From Mytilisepta virgata (lineage: Eukaryota; Mollusca; Bivalvia; Mytilida; Mytilidae), in contig JAPWFG010000015.1 in NCBI GenBank assembly GCA_028015205.1, forward strand, positions 2,790,001-2,854,000: DNA of 64,000 nt, given 5' to 3'. A program made the position numbers and the translations under genes. The notes beneath the pieces were generated by a model, which had not been told where the DNA came from, ran no database searches, and saw only the letters and a list, made by a program, of their open reading frames with translations. Below are positions 24,701 to 39,322 of this stretch, one piece after another. The first letter of the stretch is position 1. Each line of letters opens with the position of its first letter.

Positions 24701-27700
24701 TTTTTAGCTTTTTGTTAGTCTAAAATTAGGAAACAGGTCAAAATGCCCATTGTCAAAATGAAACCCCCCACCCCCTTTTGTCAAAACACCCCTGTCAATA
24801 AAGCTCCAGATTTAGAGTATCCTCAACAAAATGTCGGAATGTACCGGACAAAACGCCCATGTCCAAAACACCCCCAACTTTCAAAAAGGTCCTTGGAAAA
24901 CTGCCTTAACCATTCTCTACATTTTATTTAGAATTTAAATTAAGCATTGAGAAAAAAAATTGAGTCCAAAAACATTTTTACAACTAATATAAATACTTTT
25001 ATAAATTTCTATTTCTGGTTATACAGCATCAAACTGTTTCTATGTTTCTTTAACATTGTTGATACTGTATGCTGGAGTTTAATTAATGAATGCTTATTTG
25101 TGCCGTCAAATGGGATAAAGTTGATATTGACCTATATGTAGCCATGACAAACGATCACTCAGATTCTATACTCAACATGCCGCTAAATACATTAGAACAA
25201 GCTACATCCGTCTTAGAGCAGGTGCATGGATTTCTAAATGATGCAGCAGTTACATGTGCCTCAAACAAACCTAGATACAAAGCAAAACCGAAACTGAATG
25301 TATGGTCTCCAGATATAAAGTTAGCCCTAGACGAGATGCATAAATATTATGCGCAATGGGTCAAGCAAGGAAAAATAAAGGACCCTGGAAATAATATATA
25401 CCAGCAAAGACTGAAAACTAAAAAGGAATTTAGGCGACAGGTGCGAATTGAAAATGCTAAAGTCAAAGATACTGAGAAACAACGCATAATGGAAACAAGA
25501 ACAAAGGATGCAAAACTATTCCATCATCTAGTAAAAAGCAATAGAAAGACCAGGGGTAATGCTATCATGGATTTGTATGTAGGAGACATATGTATGTTTG
25601 GTGAGCAAAATGTTGTTGAAGGCTTCAAACTGCACTTTAGAAACTTAGCAACTCCAGAGGAATCTACAGTCTTAGAGAATAAACAATATCATCAGTATGT
25701 AGAAAATGAAATAGGATTAATTACAGAGACAGTGAAAGATAAGAATATACCACCGGCCACACTAGAAGAACTACAAAAGGCCATCAAATCAATTAATAAA
25801 GGAAAATCAGCTGATATCTATGGAATCACTGTCGAACATATACTACATGCAGGAAAAATTTGGAATGGTTGCTACTAAACGTCATCAACGTAATATTCAA
25901 AGAAGGCAAGGTGCCAGACATGCTAAAGGAGGGACTTCTCACCCCCGTGTTTAAGAACAAAGGCGAGAAAAACATAGCAACTAATTACAGAGGAATCACC
26001 GTACTACCTGTGTTAAACAAAGTGATGGAAACAATTGTAAAAGTAAGGATTAACCCAGCAATACTTGGAACATAAAATGTAACTCAACGAGGATTTACGG
26101 CAGGCTCAGGACCAGCAAATGCAGCCTTACCGGTTGAAGAAATATACCGTGAAGCCAAAGATAACAATCAAGAGTATGAACTTGTACTGCTGGATGCAAA
26201 ATCAGCCTTTGATGTAGTTATACATTCCCATCTTATGAAGAGGCTCTATCATGTAGGAATCGATGATAAACACTGGACAATCCTTCAGAGTATGCACACA
26301 AATGCAACAAGTGCAGTCAAATGGAATGGCCAAACTTCCGAGCTATTTAATGTACTACAAGGAGTACGTCAGGGAGGGATCCTAAGTACCGACCTATACA
26401 AGCTTTATATCAATCCACTACTCAACATGCTGGAAACATCAAACTTAGGATGTAGAATTGGAAATATACTCTGTAATACTAGTGCATGTGCAGATGATGT
26501 CGCACTCATGAGCAAAAAGAGAACCGATATGCAGGTACAAATCAATATGGCAAACACCTTTGCCGGCATGGAGGGATATAAACTACAGCCAAAAAAAAAG
26601 CGTGGCTATAAACATCAAACCTAAGCCATCAAGGAAAGAAAAGCTGTTGGAAGAATATACATTGAATGAAGCTATTATGCCAAGAGTTGACTCAGCTATG
26701 CATTTAGGAATAATCAGAACCAACTCTATGAAGCAAAATATCATATCAAATATTGAGGAGAATATAAAAAAATCAAGGAGAAGTGCTTATGCTCTATTTG
26801 GCAGTGGCTTCCATGGCGAAAATGGACTGGATATGGAAACTATAATACACCTGTATAAAATCTACATCTTACCAGTGTTATTATATGGAATGGATCTATT
26901 AACACCACGATCTGTTAATCTGGAGAAATTGGAAAAATTTCAAAAGAAAATGCTTAAGCAACTAATGTCACTACCAACTAATACACCAGATCCCGCAATA
27001 AACATCTTGACGGGAATACTACCAGTTGAAGCACAAATACACTTAAAGGTTATGACCCTCTTCATAAATGTATGTACCCAACCCGATGAAAGCTTAGAAA
27101 AACAGTTAGCAAGGAGGCAATTGTGCATCAAATCAATGAATAGTAACAGTTGGTTTATTGAAGTAAAAACAATCATGCTAAAATACGATCTAGGAATTGC
27201 AATTGAGTGGCTAGATATTCAGATGAAAAAGGAAGAGCTGTGAAGTAAAACCAAAAAAGGGATTAATGCGTACTGGATTGAGCGAATCACATCTCTAGCT
27301 AAGCTCTATACCGGCCTTCGATACCTTAACAGTGATATATTCATGACTGGGAAAATACATCCAATATTGCGAATCAAGCACCAATCTCCAATTGACAGCA
27401 AGAGAGTACCTACCAAGATCAAACTATTAACTGGAACTTATATACTACAACCTTTAAGACATAAAATATACAAAGAAGGAACTGAAGATCACTGTATGGC
27501 GTGCGACTGTAAAGAAGAAACATTAGAACATTTGCTTATAGAATGTGAAGCATGGAATTACCTTCCCATTCTACAAACAATCAAGAACCTCCTAACCGCA
27601 AATGGGGATGTGCGTGAAGAAGACCTTACATGTGAAATGACAATTCAAGTATTGATGGACATTACAAAAATACAAAAGACATACAGAGTCATATCTGACC

Positions 27701-30700
27701 TGATGTCTCAAATAGAATTCCAATCAAGAAGGTTACTGTTCCTCATACACAATGCATGATATCAACTGGTGATGAAAGCTCATGCAAAGAAAAAGGACGC
27801 CTGAGAGTGGATGCAAGGATGGGAGGGGCAGCAATGAATAATTATTTGAAAATCTAGCCTAATTAATACAATTTTTTAAAAAAAAGTCTAATTCTTATTA
27901 AATCTTAAAGTCTCCGTTAATAAATATTTTGTGAAGTAACTTTAAATAGTTTTAAAAACATAATTTTTCTATTTACTCTCATAGTATACAGTAAATAAAT
28001 TAGTGTCAAACTAACTTTAAAGATATAAGGGAGAATTCTTAAAGGTCACAGGCCATAAATTTTGTCTTCTTCTTTTTGCATATTATCTAAAAAGTATACA
28101 TGTGATTTTATCTGTTAATGTTATTAGATTAAATATTAGTAGACCAAAATAATCTAGACTGCTCGAAGCAAAAAATTCATAAAAATTCTAAACTTCGCAT
28201 GTAAAAAGTCTTAAAAACTGTAAACTTCCAATGTAAAAAATCATAAAAACTTAAAAGTTCCCAATGTAGATAGTGTATATAATGTAGTTGGGTTATGATT
28301 GTAATTTATTTTTTGTTTATTTTTTGGTGGTGGAACCGTTCGACATACGAAAGTATGATTACCCTATAAAGGGTGTAAAGATCCAGAGAAGAAGAAGAAT
28401 GCATTTTTCTAAAATTATTTCAGATCATTAGAATTAAATATTATCGTTGTTTTAATAATATAATAAGAGGAATAATATCTGTCTGATTGAAATCTTTGAG
28501 GATCTTTGAGCTTGTCATCTAAAAACGTTATACCGCTAATGACACAAGCCAAGTGCAAATAAAGAAAAATATAAGCTAAGGAAGCCATACCTTAATCTAA
28601 ACATCGAAAATAAGAAAATATTTTCACAATACAAACAGAACAAACCAAATACAAAGAAAGAAAGTGAAACTTCAAAGAGAAGAAGCCAGTTTAGACTGGC
28701 AGTCAAATGTCAGGATAATCATGGTAGTAATTCTAATCAACAACAGGAATATGTAATTAGTTACGTTTTGAAAATTGGTTTCCTGTTATCTCAAAGGGGA
28801 CGTTTTGGTTTATTGTAAGAATTGGGGGCATTATGGAAATTAGAGCATGAATTATGAAAGTTGATAATAAAAATTTGGGGATGTTTTGGCATGGATAATT
28901 ACACAAGTTGAACGTATTTGAAACTTGGGGCATTTTGGCGGTGGTGGGCATTTTGACATTATGTGGGGGCATATTGGGAGGGGATTTTGACTCAAATTCT
29001 AAAATTATATGACTTTTTTTTGGTTGGTTAAGTAACGTTTTTGATAAAATATGATATTTTATAATTGTTTATAAAGGTTATATTAATTTTTACATCTCAA
29101 AACAAAAATGATTTTGAATGGGAAATTATCAGTGAAAAAAATTAGAAAAAAAAATTAGAAATAGTACCAGATTGCCGAGTTTTTATGAGATCGGATATTT
29201 TACCTGATTCCCAGTTTGCCGAACCCAAATTGCCGACTCCTACTGATTTCGGCTGTTTAGAACAAGACTATTGATTTTAGTTAATAAAAAGGACACATCT
29301 AAGCATAAGAACGGCTTATAAAAATACTTATTCTATGTTGGACTTGGAACAACAAGTAGAACCTGTGAAACAACACATTATGGACTGAATAAAAGGGAGA
29401 CAATTCTACTATATATTCCTCCAATATTGACACATCTCCTGTTTGGAATAAAATAATTAATTTTGTTTGCATTAATAAATTAATTAAACTTCATCATTTC
29501 TTTGAAGCATCAATTATTAATATGCCTCTTGTTAGAAAATTTCACAATATTTTTAAATCACTTTTTGAGAATTTTTTTAACAATGAACCCAAGCCGAGGT
29601 ACCTTTGACCAACACCAGAACATTTCAACATCACAATTGTAAGTACCTTTAATTAGAACTATTATCTTTACAAACATCTTACTAATTAACCATTTGATCC
29701 TGAAATCATGACAAAATTCAAAATTTGAAAAACAACTATTATGAATTTGGTATTTAAATGTATAGTTGTAAATTTAGTATTACTTCCGATTCCTAGTTTT
29801 CCGACATTTCTCAAAGTCTTTAAACATATTTTATTTCTCCTTATAACAAGACACACATTCATTGGTGTATGAAGGGTACCTAGGATTGGTCTTTATTTGA
29901 AAACATTGAGATTCCCACTCTATGATTATATTTGAATTTTGAGTATCCTTTAATTTGTGAATTTTAGTTTCAGTACTTTTAGTATCTTCTTCAAGTTATG
30001 CAAAATGGTAGAGAATTTTTTTATAAAGGACCCAGTGAACAATTATAGATCTGTTTGTGGTAATACAAAATCAATTGCTAATAAGTATGTCTGACATAAT
30101 TCATTTACATCCAATTTGTTTAATTCGTGAAAACAAAAATTGATTCCTCCTTTTAAAAATCCTCTTTACAAATCAACTAAATATTAAAGCCTGTTACAGT
30201 GGGATGTTAGCATCAGTGCTGGACAAAAGTACTTCATGCTATGTTTACGAGAGAGGTAAAAATGTGCTGAAGAAACCTTAGGATTGACTATCACCTGAAT
30301 TGAATGGTATTCATGAAGTTAGAGCATGGAATACAACAGTCTCCATGGATTCCTGAGAAAAAAAAATTAAGGATCAAAGATCACTTCCTTGCAAATTCCT
30401 ATTAAATTTGAAATGGTTTAGTTGTTGTGCATGTGATATCAAGGTATACTCCATCTCTAATCATGGCTGTTTTATTTCAGGTAAAGGGAGCGATTGTTCA
30501 CTGTTATACCCACCAACCCAATATAACCATGGTGGGAAGACAGAGTACACTAAAATAAGGATATTAGATCTGAATAAACTAACTGTACAGTTAGATGATT
30601 ATACATCTTCAAGACAGATAAATACAACAACTCCTAAAGAGTGAGTATATCTAAAAATTAATGGAAAATAAGTGTTTCTACTATCTGGACACCTCATTTC

Positions 30701-33700
30701 ATAAAATGGATTTTTCACATTTTGAATGTCTAAAGTCTTGCTACTTTAAACTTTTCCAAAAAATTATTTGGGAAAAGTTTTTCAACTGTGTTCCAAAATT
30801 ACAGGAGTAAGTTAATATATTTGGAAATCTTTATGATTTTCAAATAATTTCCATTGGGGAAAAGGGTCTTTTTACTGGATCCTGCTGAATGATAGAAAAA
30901 TTCGTGAGTAAAATGGAATATAGATGTCGAGTAAATGTACAGGAGAAACAAGTGAACATCTTACAGCAAGATAATGAAGGCACCTGTCATAAAATTCATT
31001 TCCTTTTTAGCTCACATGTCCTAAAAGGACGTGAGCTTTTGCCATCACTTGGTGTCCGTCGGCCATCAGGTCTCCTTTGTCCGTCTGGTGTCCGTTGTCA
31101 GTCCGTCGTAAACTTTTTCAAAGATCTTCTCCTCTAAAACCACTGAACCAATTACAGCCATACTTAGTTTGAATAATCCTTAAGGTATCTAGAATAAATG
31201 TTGTGTTTTATTTTCTCATCTGTCAAGAAACATGGCCACTATGGCTAAATATAGAACATAGGAGGTAATCTGTAGTTTTTGGCTTATATCTCTAAAAGGA
31301 AAGCATTAAGAGCAAAACTGACAAGGGTAAAAATGTTCATCAGTTCAAGAACTACCTGCTATGAAATTTTCAGATAAATCGGTCAACCCTTTGTTGGGTT
31401 ATTGCCCCTTAATTGTTAACTTTAAGGAAATTTTGCGGTTTTAGGTTATCTTGAATATTATTATAGATAAAGACAAACTGTAAACAGCAAAAATGTTCAG
31501 CAAAGTAAGATCTACAAATAAGTCAGCATAACCAGAATCTGCAATTGAACCCTTATAAGAGTTTTTGCCATAAAGATTAATTACATTTAAACAAAATATA
31601 ATGGTCTGACACATTGTCAAAGATGTTTAGAGCATAATTTGAAATAAAATGGAGGGTCAGGGGTCAAAATCATTGTAAAAGTCCATAGCAACCGATGAAA
31701 AAGTCCCTAGCAACCATATATGTTTGGGTTTAGGACCTTAAAATTTACCTGTTCAAGTCAATATGGAGGTCAACAGTCAATGCCATTGAAAAAGTCCATA
31801 GCAACGTATGAAAGGGTCCCTAGCAACCATATCTGTTTGTGTTCAGGATTCTATATTTTAGCTGTATAGGTCAATATGAAGGAGAAAATTGTATACATTA
31901 AATAGCAAAAATAATCATTGATGCAAGATCTATACAAAATATAACAGATGAGCGATTCAGGCTCTTGGGAGCCTCTTGTTGCTCACCTTGCCAAAGTTAC
32001 CATCGCTTGGCGTCCTTTATACATCGATCGTCTGTTAACTTTTCACAAAATGATCTTCTTCTCAAGAACCACGGAACAGAATTTGACTACACTTGAAAGA
32101 GATGTTCCTTGTATGCTGCTTTCCAAGTTCTGTTACTTTTGTGCCAATTGGTCATAATCTGATTGGCCAATAGAAACCAGACTTGGCAGCAGTAGTCCTT
32201 AGATAGTCCTCTTTCATATATATGTCTGATGACCCTGATAGTCAACCAAGATGGCCACCACAGCCAAGCTTAGTTTAACATAGGACCCCTTGGGAAATTT
32301 CATTTAAAAATCTCTGAAATAATTTGGTTAATTGGAACCATGCTTGGCAGCAATAGTCCTTAGATTGTCATCTTTCAGAATTGTGTCTGATGACCTAAAC
32401 TGTCAACCAAGATGGCTGCCAAAGAAAAATTTATTTAAACATAAGACCCTATGGAAAAATTTAATTTCCTGATTTTCGTGTTTTAAACTACTTGGCCATT
32501 TAGCCATAGGACCCTATGGTAAAACCAGCCAAGATGAGTGCTGACTCTACTTAAATGTTAAGTCCTACGCAAGGTGGACAAGACAAATCCAGGTGAGCAA
32601 TACAGGCTCTTGAGAGCCTCTAATTGTTTTAGAATAGACATTTTATTCGAAAAACTTAAATGAAGGTTTAATTGGCATTCAAGTCATACAAATCTGCACA
32701 CTTAAATTGTAATGTACAATTCTGTTTTTTATTTGTCGATGTTACTGTAACAGTTATGGTACAGCGGGAGACAAATACAGCAATTCTGTTAACTGTCCTC
32801 CTCGAGGAAACTTTAAGATTGATTTACGATGGACACCATTTATGGTATCGCCCCTTGTCAAGTGGGTATGGAATGGATCATATCCTAACTCTCAAACTAA
32901 AGGAACAGCATATATTACAAATACAAGTAAGAATAACTAGATGGTAATGGTATTGTTTATGAGGGTGTTATGCCATTTTAATGCAGTTGGCTATGTTGTG
33001 GTGGCCATGTGAGCTTTTGCCATCACTTGGCATCCGTCGTCTGTCATCGTCCTTAGTGAACTTTTCACATTTTCATCTTCTCTTCTGAAACCACTGGGCC
33101 AAATGGAATTAAACTTTGCAGGAAGCATCTATGTGAGGTCTTTTATCAAGAGAACTCATTTCGTCCCGATTGGACAAGAAACATGGCCCGCCATGGACAA
33201 TTGTTGTTTCTGATTGGCTGAGTTTTCAAAAATCTTCTCCTCTGAAACTGCTGGGCCAAATGGAACAAAACTCGACAGGAAACATATATCGGAGGTCCTT
33301 TATAAAGTTTCCTCATTTCGTACCGATCGGACTACAGATATGGCTGCCATGGGCAGTTCTTGTTTCTGATTGGGTGATATAAAAAAATCTTCTCTCTGAA
33401 GTCACTTGGCCAAAAAGAACGAAACTTGTCAGAAAGCATTTCATATAGAGGTTTTTACAAGCTTTCCTCATTTCGTCCTGAGCAGGCAACAAACATGGCT
33501 GTCATGGGCAGTTCTTGTCTTTCATTGGTTGATAATCTTCTTTGAAACCGCTCTGCTAAAGGGAACGAGACTTGACAGGAAGCATCTGTCTGAGGTTTCA
33601 CAAAGTTTCCTCATTTTGTCCAGTTCAGGCGACAAACATGGCCGCCATGGGCAATTCTTGCTTCTGATTGGTTGATGGCCTTATGAGAGAACTTAGGTTA

Positions 33701-36700
33701 ACATAAGACCCTATGGGAAATACATTTAAAAATCTTCTCGAGAACTGCCAAATTTTAGAATATGCTGACCTGTATGTTACATAAGAAGGACCTTGAAGAA
33801 AAATTTGGTTCCTACAAGGCTTACCAGACTTCGTAATGATAGGGAGAAGTGACTTCTCTGAGGAACATCAATAAAAATGGCTTTTATGCCAGGTGAGCGA
33901 TGCAGGCTCAGCCCTCTGAGCCTCTAGTTAATTAACACATTTATTCCTTAAATGGGACAATTAAATACTGTCAAAACACAGTATGTACCTTAATTTCAAA
34001 GGCATGAGGCCTCAAAAAGGGTTTAATTCATAATATATTGGGGGGCATACAAAGAAAGAATCCTGAGGTCAGTAGGGTGTCCAGAGAAGAAGGCATGGTG
34101 GAGCACCATGCTAAAATGCCTAGGGAAACCACTAAACTGTTTATATAGAAGCTCAACAGTTATAAATCTCCATTGTAAGAATTTAAAATAAACTTTATTT
34201 CTGAAAAATAAAAGTCGTGTGATAGTGTTTTGCAGAGGAACCAGTTATGATAGGATAGCTGCATAATACGGAGATAATGTCTGCTCCAAAATATTTTTGT
34301 ATTTCAGCTTATGTTGGGTGTTTTATTGACAATGATGACAGAATGCTACCAGCACAATACATGACTAATGGACATATGACAGTAGAAATGTGTATACAAC
34401 ACTGCAGAAGCCGAGGATTTGCTTATTCTGGTGTACAGGTATCTGCAAAGTATTGTACCATCAATCCAAGCTGGTTATATCACTTGTAGAATTAATAGTT
34501 TCATAGAATTGCATTTTTGTCCCCCGCCGCAACATGGCGGAGGGACCTAGTAATGGTTATTATCTTCTTAGACCGCTGTTTGGATTTCGTTCAAATTTTG
34601 TAAGATTGTTAGTCACCTTTTGTACTTGATCTTATTGCACCGCCATTTTGGTTTGACAAATTTTACAGGAGTTAAGGGACTTTAACGTTTTTGTGCATGT
34701 GACACTATAGGAACATTTTGTGGACGTCATTCCTCTCAGACTGCTGATAAGATTTCGTTCAAATTTTGTAGAATTGTTAGTCACCACATGTTCTTGATCC
34801 TATCGCACCACAATTTGGATGCGACAAATTTTACCTGAGTTATGGAACTTTAACGTTTTTGTGCATGCGACTCTATAGGAACACTTTGTGGATGCAACTC
34901 CTCTGAGACTGCTGATCGGATTTCGTTGAAATTTTGAAGGACTGTTAGTCACCATATGTACTTGATCCTATCGCACTGCTATTTTGATTTGACAAATTTT
35001 GTGGGAGTTATGGGACTTTAACTTTTTCTGCATTAGAAACTATAGGAACATTTTATGGACGCATATTTTTATTTTTATTGTACTGTAATTTTTTTTATTG
35101 TGTGTTGACATCCATACTGTGCTGCCATTTCAATAATACACATTTGTTCTTGTTATACTTACCATGAATTGAACATATTTTGGAGGTCAACACTGGTCCC
35201 AGAATATGTTATTATGCCTTGAAATTGTGTAAAGTCCTTGAATTGTATGAACAAAAAAAAGTATAAACTGTGGAACAAGAGAGAGGTCGTTTCCTGAGGG
35301 CTTGCCCAAGTGAAAACCTGTCAAGGGTTGCCAAATCTGAATGTCTACCTCAAATGAGGGCCATAATTGTTTTATTATTTATTCATGGGAGCAAAACATA
35401 TTTTGACTCCCATGACTTTTAATGCAGATAAAATATGCAGTTGTCTCCCTTGCGGCAGAAAATTTGAATGTTTGGGGGTGAACAATAGGGTTGTTTCCTG
35501 CGATGTTCAATTTTTTTTTTAAAATACTGGTCCCAGAACATGTTATTTGCCTTGAAATTTTGTAAAGTCCTTGAATTTTATGAACAAAAAAAAGTATAAA
35601 CTGTAGAATAAAATTCAATAAAAATAAATGAAATATGATTTCAGTATTATACAGAATGTTTCTGTGGAGATAACCACAACAAACACGGCCCAGCAAAAGA
35701 ATCATCGTGTAATTTACCATGTACAGGGAATCCTAAACAGATGTGTGGAGGAAAATGGAGAATTTCTATTTATGGAACAGGTAGTTAAGTTTGGAAATTT
35801 ATGTAAATGTAAAAGTGTTACTGTCCCTGAACTCTTCTTTATGGAAGCATAAATAATGAAAATAACATGAGCTTCTATATGATGTAGAAATTTTTATGAC
35901 TGATACATGTATAATCACTTTCCAAAATTCGAGAAACATTTAATTTGTAAAGAAGTTTAAGACCAATTAAGATGAACGGAATACAGTGTGCTAGATTTGT
36001 TCATTAAAGCAATTTTATACATTAATTACCTCATCAGTGATATTTTTCATGTTCTCTATTTAAAAAAAAACTTTGTACTAGACAAAACTGAAACTGAATA
36101 CTTTGAAATATTTAAAATGTTTAATTCATTCAGGAGAATTTTGTTACATTTTCTATGACATGAAAAATGATTTAACCATTTTGGTCTTTAAAAAATTATA
36201 ACTTCAATTTTAGGATTACCACAGACAATTATAGGACGTTGTGGAGGATTTCCTGGCAACTGTTATCCAACTTTACCAAACAATTCAAATAAACCAATGT
36301 TATCATTACAACTTATTCCAACACATCCGTGTCTACAGCCGTAAGTCATATAAGTGAATGTACGATTTTCTTTTACTAGACAAGCTATAAATCAGGGGTT
36401 GAAAACATCGCTAGCCTGGCACTAAGGGCTAGTGTCTTTTATTATAGTAAGAAGAGTTGTTTTGAAGCAATTTATCGATGTTCATGTATAAAGGAGACCA
36501 GTTCACTCACAAACTGAATGTTATGTTTGTGAGTGACCTCTTTGAGTTTATAGACCGATAAATTGAGGAAAAACAACTCTTGTTAGTTATAATTCCATAA
36601 TAATTACTCTTCTTGTCAAATTAAGAAAGAAATGGGGGGTTTAAAATGGCATTATTTTACTGGCTAACTTACTGTGGATTCATTAATATTTGTTGTATAC

Positions 36701-39139
36701 CAATTTTCGTGGTTTTCGTGGGTCCAAGTAAACCACGAATTTAAATATCCAATGAAAATTAATATTTTTACTCTTGTTTAAATGCACTGAAGTTTGAAAC
36801 CACAGAGTTTTGAACAATTGCGTTTTTACAACATGTACTTGAATTCTGACATATTATGAGTCAGCTATATCCACAGAGGATACGGTGTTTCATGTAATTT
36901 TGTCTTTCGTAACATAAAAACGCTCAAACAATTTCCTTTTAAAAGATTTTGACTGTGTAAATTGTCGCGGAATTCACTTCCGGTTTTTTTTATTCAAACA
37001 TTCAAGAAAAACCTTAATCCTAAGTAGACCTAAACAATACAGATTTTCTCATAAATTACAGTAAAAACATCTTGTCAAAAGATAATAAAGCAGAAATTAT
37101 TGATCATAATCGGATTAAAAATATGTATTTATCACCCCCGAGGTATTTGGTGACAAGTGATTGCAATTTTGTCAATATATATTTCACACCTGTTTAACCT
37201 AATGAGTAAATAATTACGGATTTTGTTAATCTTGTTAAATTCATGACAAGCTTTAATTGTTCCGTTACAAATTTAAAGAATCTGTTTGTTAGACTTGTTT
37301 AATGAGCGCTCCAAATCAGTAATTTACTGTACAATATCAAGTCTGATCGACACGTTTTGTCGCAGTATTTTCATAATATCTGATGTGCCAAGCCACGAAT
37401 TTAAGTATTTCAACAACTTTTTATATTTTTTTCTAAGCCAGCAATCCACGAATTTAGGTATCCCACGAAATGCCCTTTTACCTCTATCCACGAAAATTGG
37501 TATCCACGAAAATAAATGAATCCACAGTATTCATATGCTGAACGTCATTTATCGAAAAATAAAAGATCCCACACGTCATGTTGTAGACCAATCAAAATCA
37601 AAAATACAAACTGTATTGGAATTATCAGCAAATATTTAAAGACCAACAAGCCAGTGAATTTTCGTCTTGTGCATCTATTATATACTTGTTTCTAGGTTTA
37701 ACTTTAACCATTTATCTGAAGTTAGTAAATTTCTATATTCTACAAGTTAGTACTTTGACCCATTTTGCTAGAACATTTTCAGTACTCAAAAGTCCTGGGT
37801 TAGTGTGTTTGACCTCTGCAAATATAGTTGCTATCAGTGCCTTAAAAAATTTGAATATCACACAGTAACTATAATACTTTGCACAACTTAAAATACTGAT
37901 TACCTTGTTTGTACTGGTTCCAATAGCTGGGATAACTGTATTTGTTTTGGTAGTCTGAATCAACTATTAATGATTTCGATTGTGTTTTTATCACAAAGAT
38001 GGTAAAATTTTCACCTCATTAATGACAAAAAAATATGTTAATGAACAATAATTAAAATTTAGCAGACAAAAGGTAAATTTTAATTTTTAATTTGAACGTA
38101 TAGTGTTGTGTATTGTTAAAATCTTCAATTTATGCTTCACTTGATGAGAAAAAAAAGGATATACAATGTTTTGACATACATTCAAACCTGCTATAAAAGG
38201 CACCTCTGTATAGCAAATCACTGTCTATAAAGGGCACTTTGAAAATGTCATGTGCAAAGCATATAAATAAAGGGCAATATTTTTCTTTTTCCCTTGGGTG
38301 GCCTTTATACACGAGTTTGACTGTATTTATAATATCATTATACAATTACGACCCTCATTTGAAGTAAACATTAAGATTTGGCAACCCGAGTGAGGTTAAT
38401 TTCCTGAGGGCTTGCCCGAAGGAAAACCTGTCAAGGGTTGCCAAATCTGAATGTCTACCTCAAATGAGGGCCATAATTGTTTTATTATTTTTAACATATT
38501 TTGACTCCCATGACTTTTAATGCAGACAAAATATGCAGTTGTCTCCCTTGTGGGGGAAAATTGGGATGTTTGGAGGTAAACAATGGGGTTGTCTCCTAGC
38601 GATTATGCAGTTCTCTCCCTTGCGGGGGAAAATTTGGATGTTTGGAAATGAACAATAGGGTTGTTTCCTGCGATGTTCAATTTTTGTAAAAACGTTCAAT
38701 TTATATTTGAATCAAATGACAGTTTTCATCCAATGAGATTAGTTCAAAATATTTAAAAAATAATATGGTTTATTTAATATATAAATATTTGATTGATCTA
38801 TAAAAACATTCACAGATTATCTCCCTGTAAGAACGAAGGTAAATGTATGGCGATAACTGACACAGACTTTGTATGTGTATGTTACAAGATGTACTCAGGG
38901 ACCAACTGTGAACGACAAACAAGTAAGTGGACTTACACTGAAACAGCGAACAAGAAGACTTACACTGAAAGAGTGAGCAAGAGGACATATAATCCCACAT
39001 TATTCTGACACTTAAGTTTAACAGCCTTTGATGTTACTCCTGCTAATTTTAGACCTCTACAGATAGATAGATAGATAGATAGATAGATGATAGATAGATA
39101 GATAGATGATAGATAGATAGATAGATTTTAGACCTCTAC

Positions 39140-39171
<32 letters not shown>

Positions 39172-39238
39172 GATAGATGGATGGATGGATGGATGGATAG
39201 ATAGATAGATAGATGATAGATAGATAGATAGATAGATT

Positions 39239-39322
<84 letters not shown>

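Noticed and set aside
22677..28397. A single composite retrotransposon made of both RT regions
   Set aside because: They are on opposite strands, from different families, with different 3' tails, and each is 5' truncated on its own.
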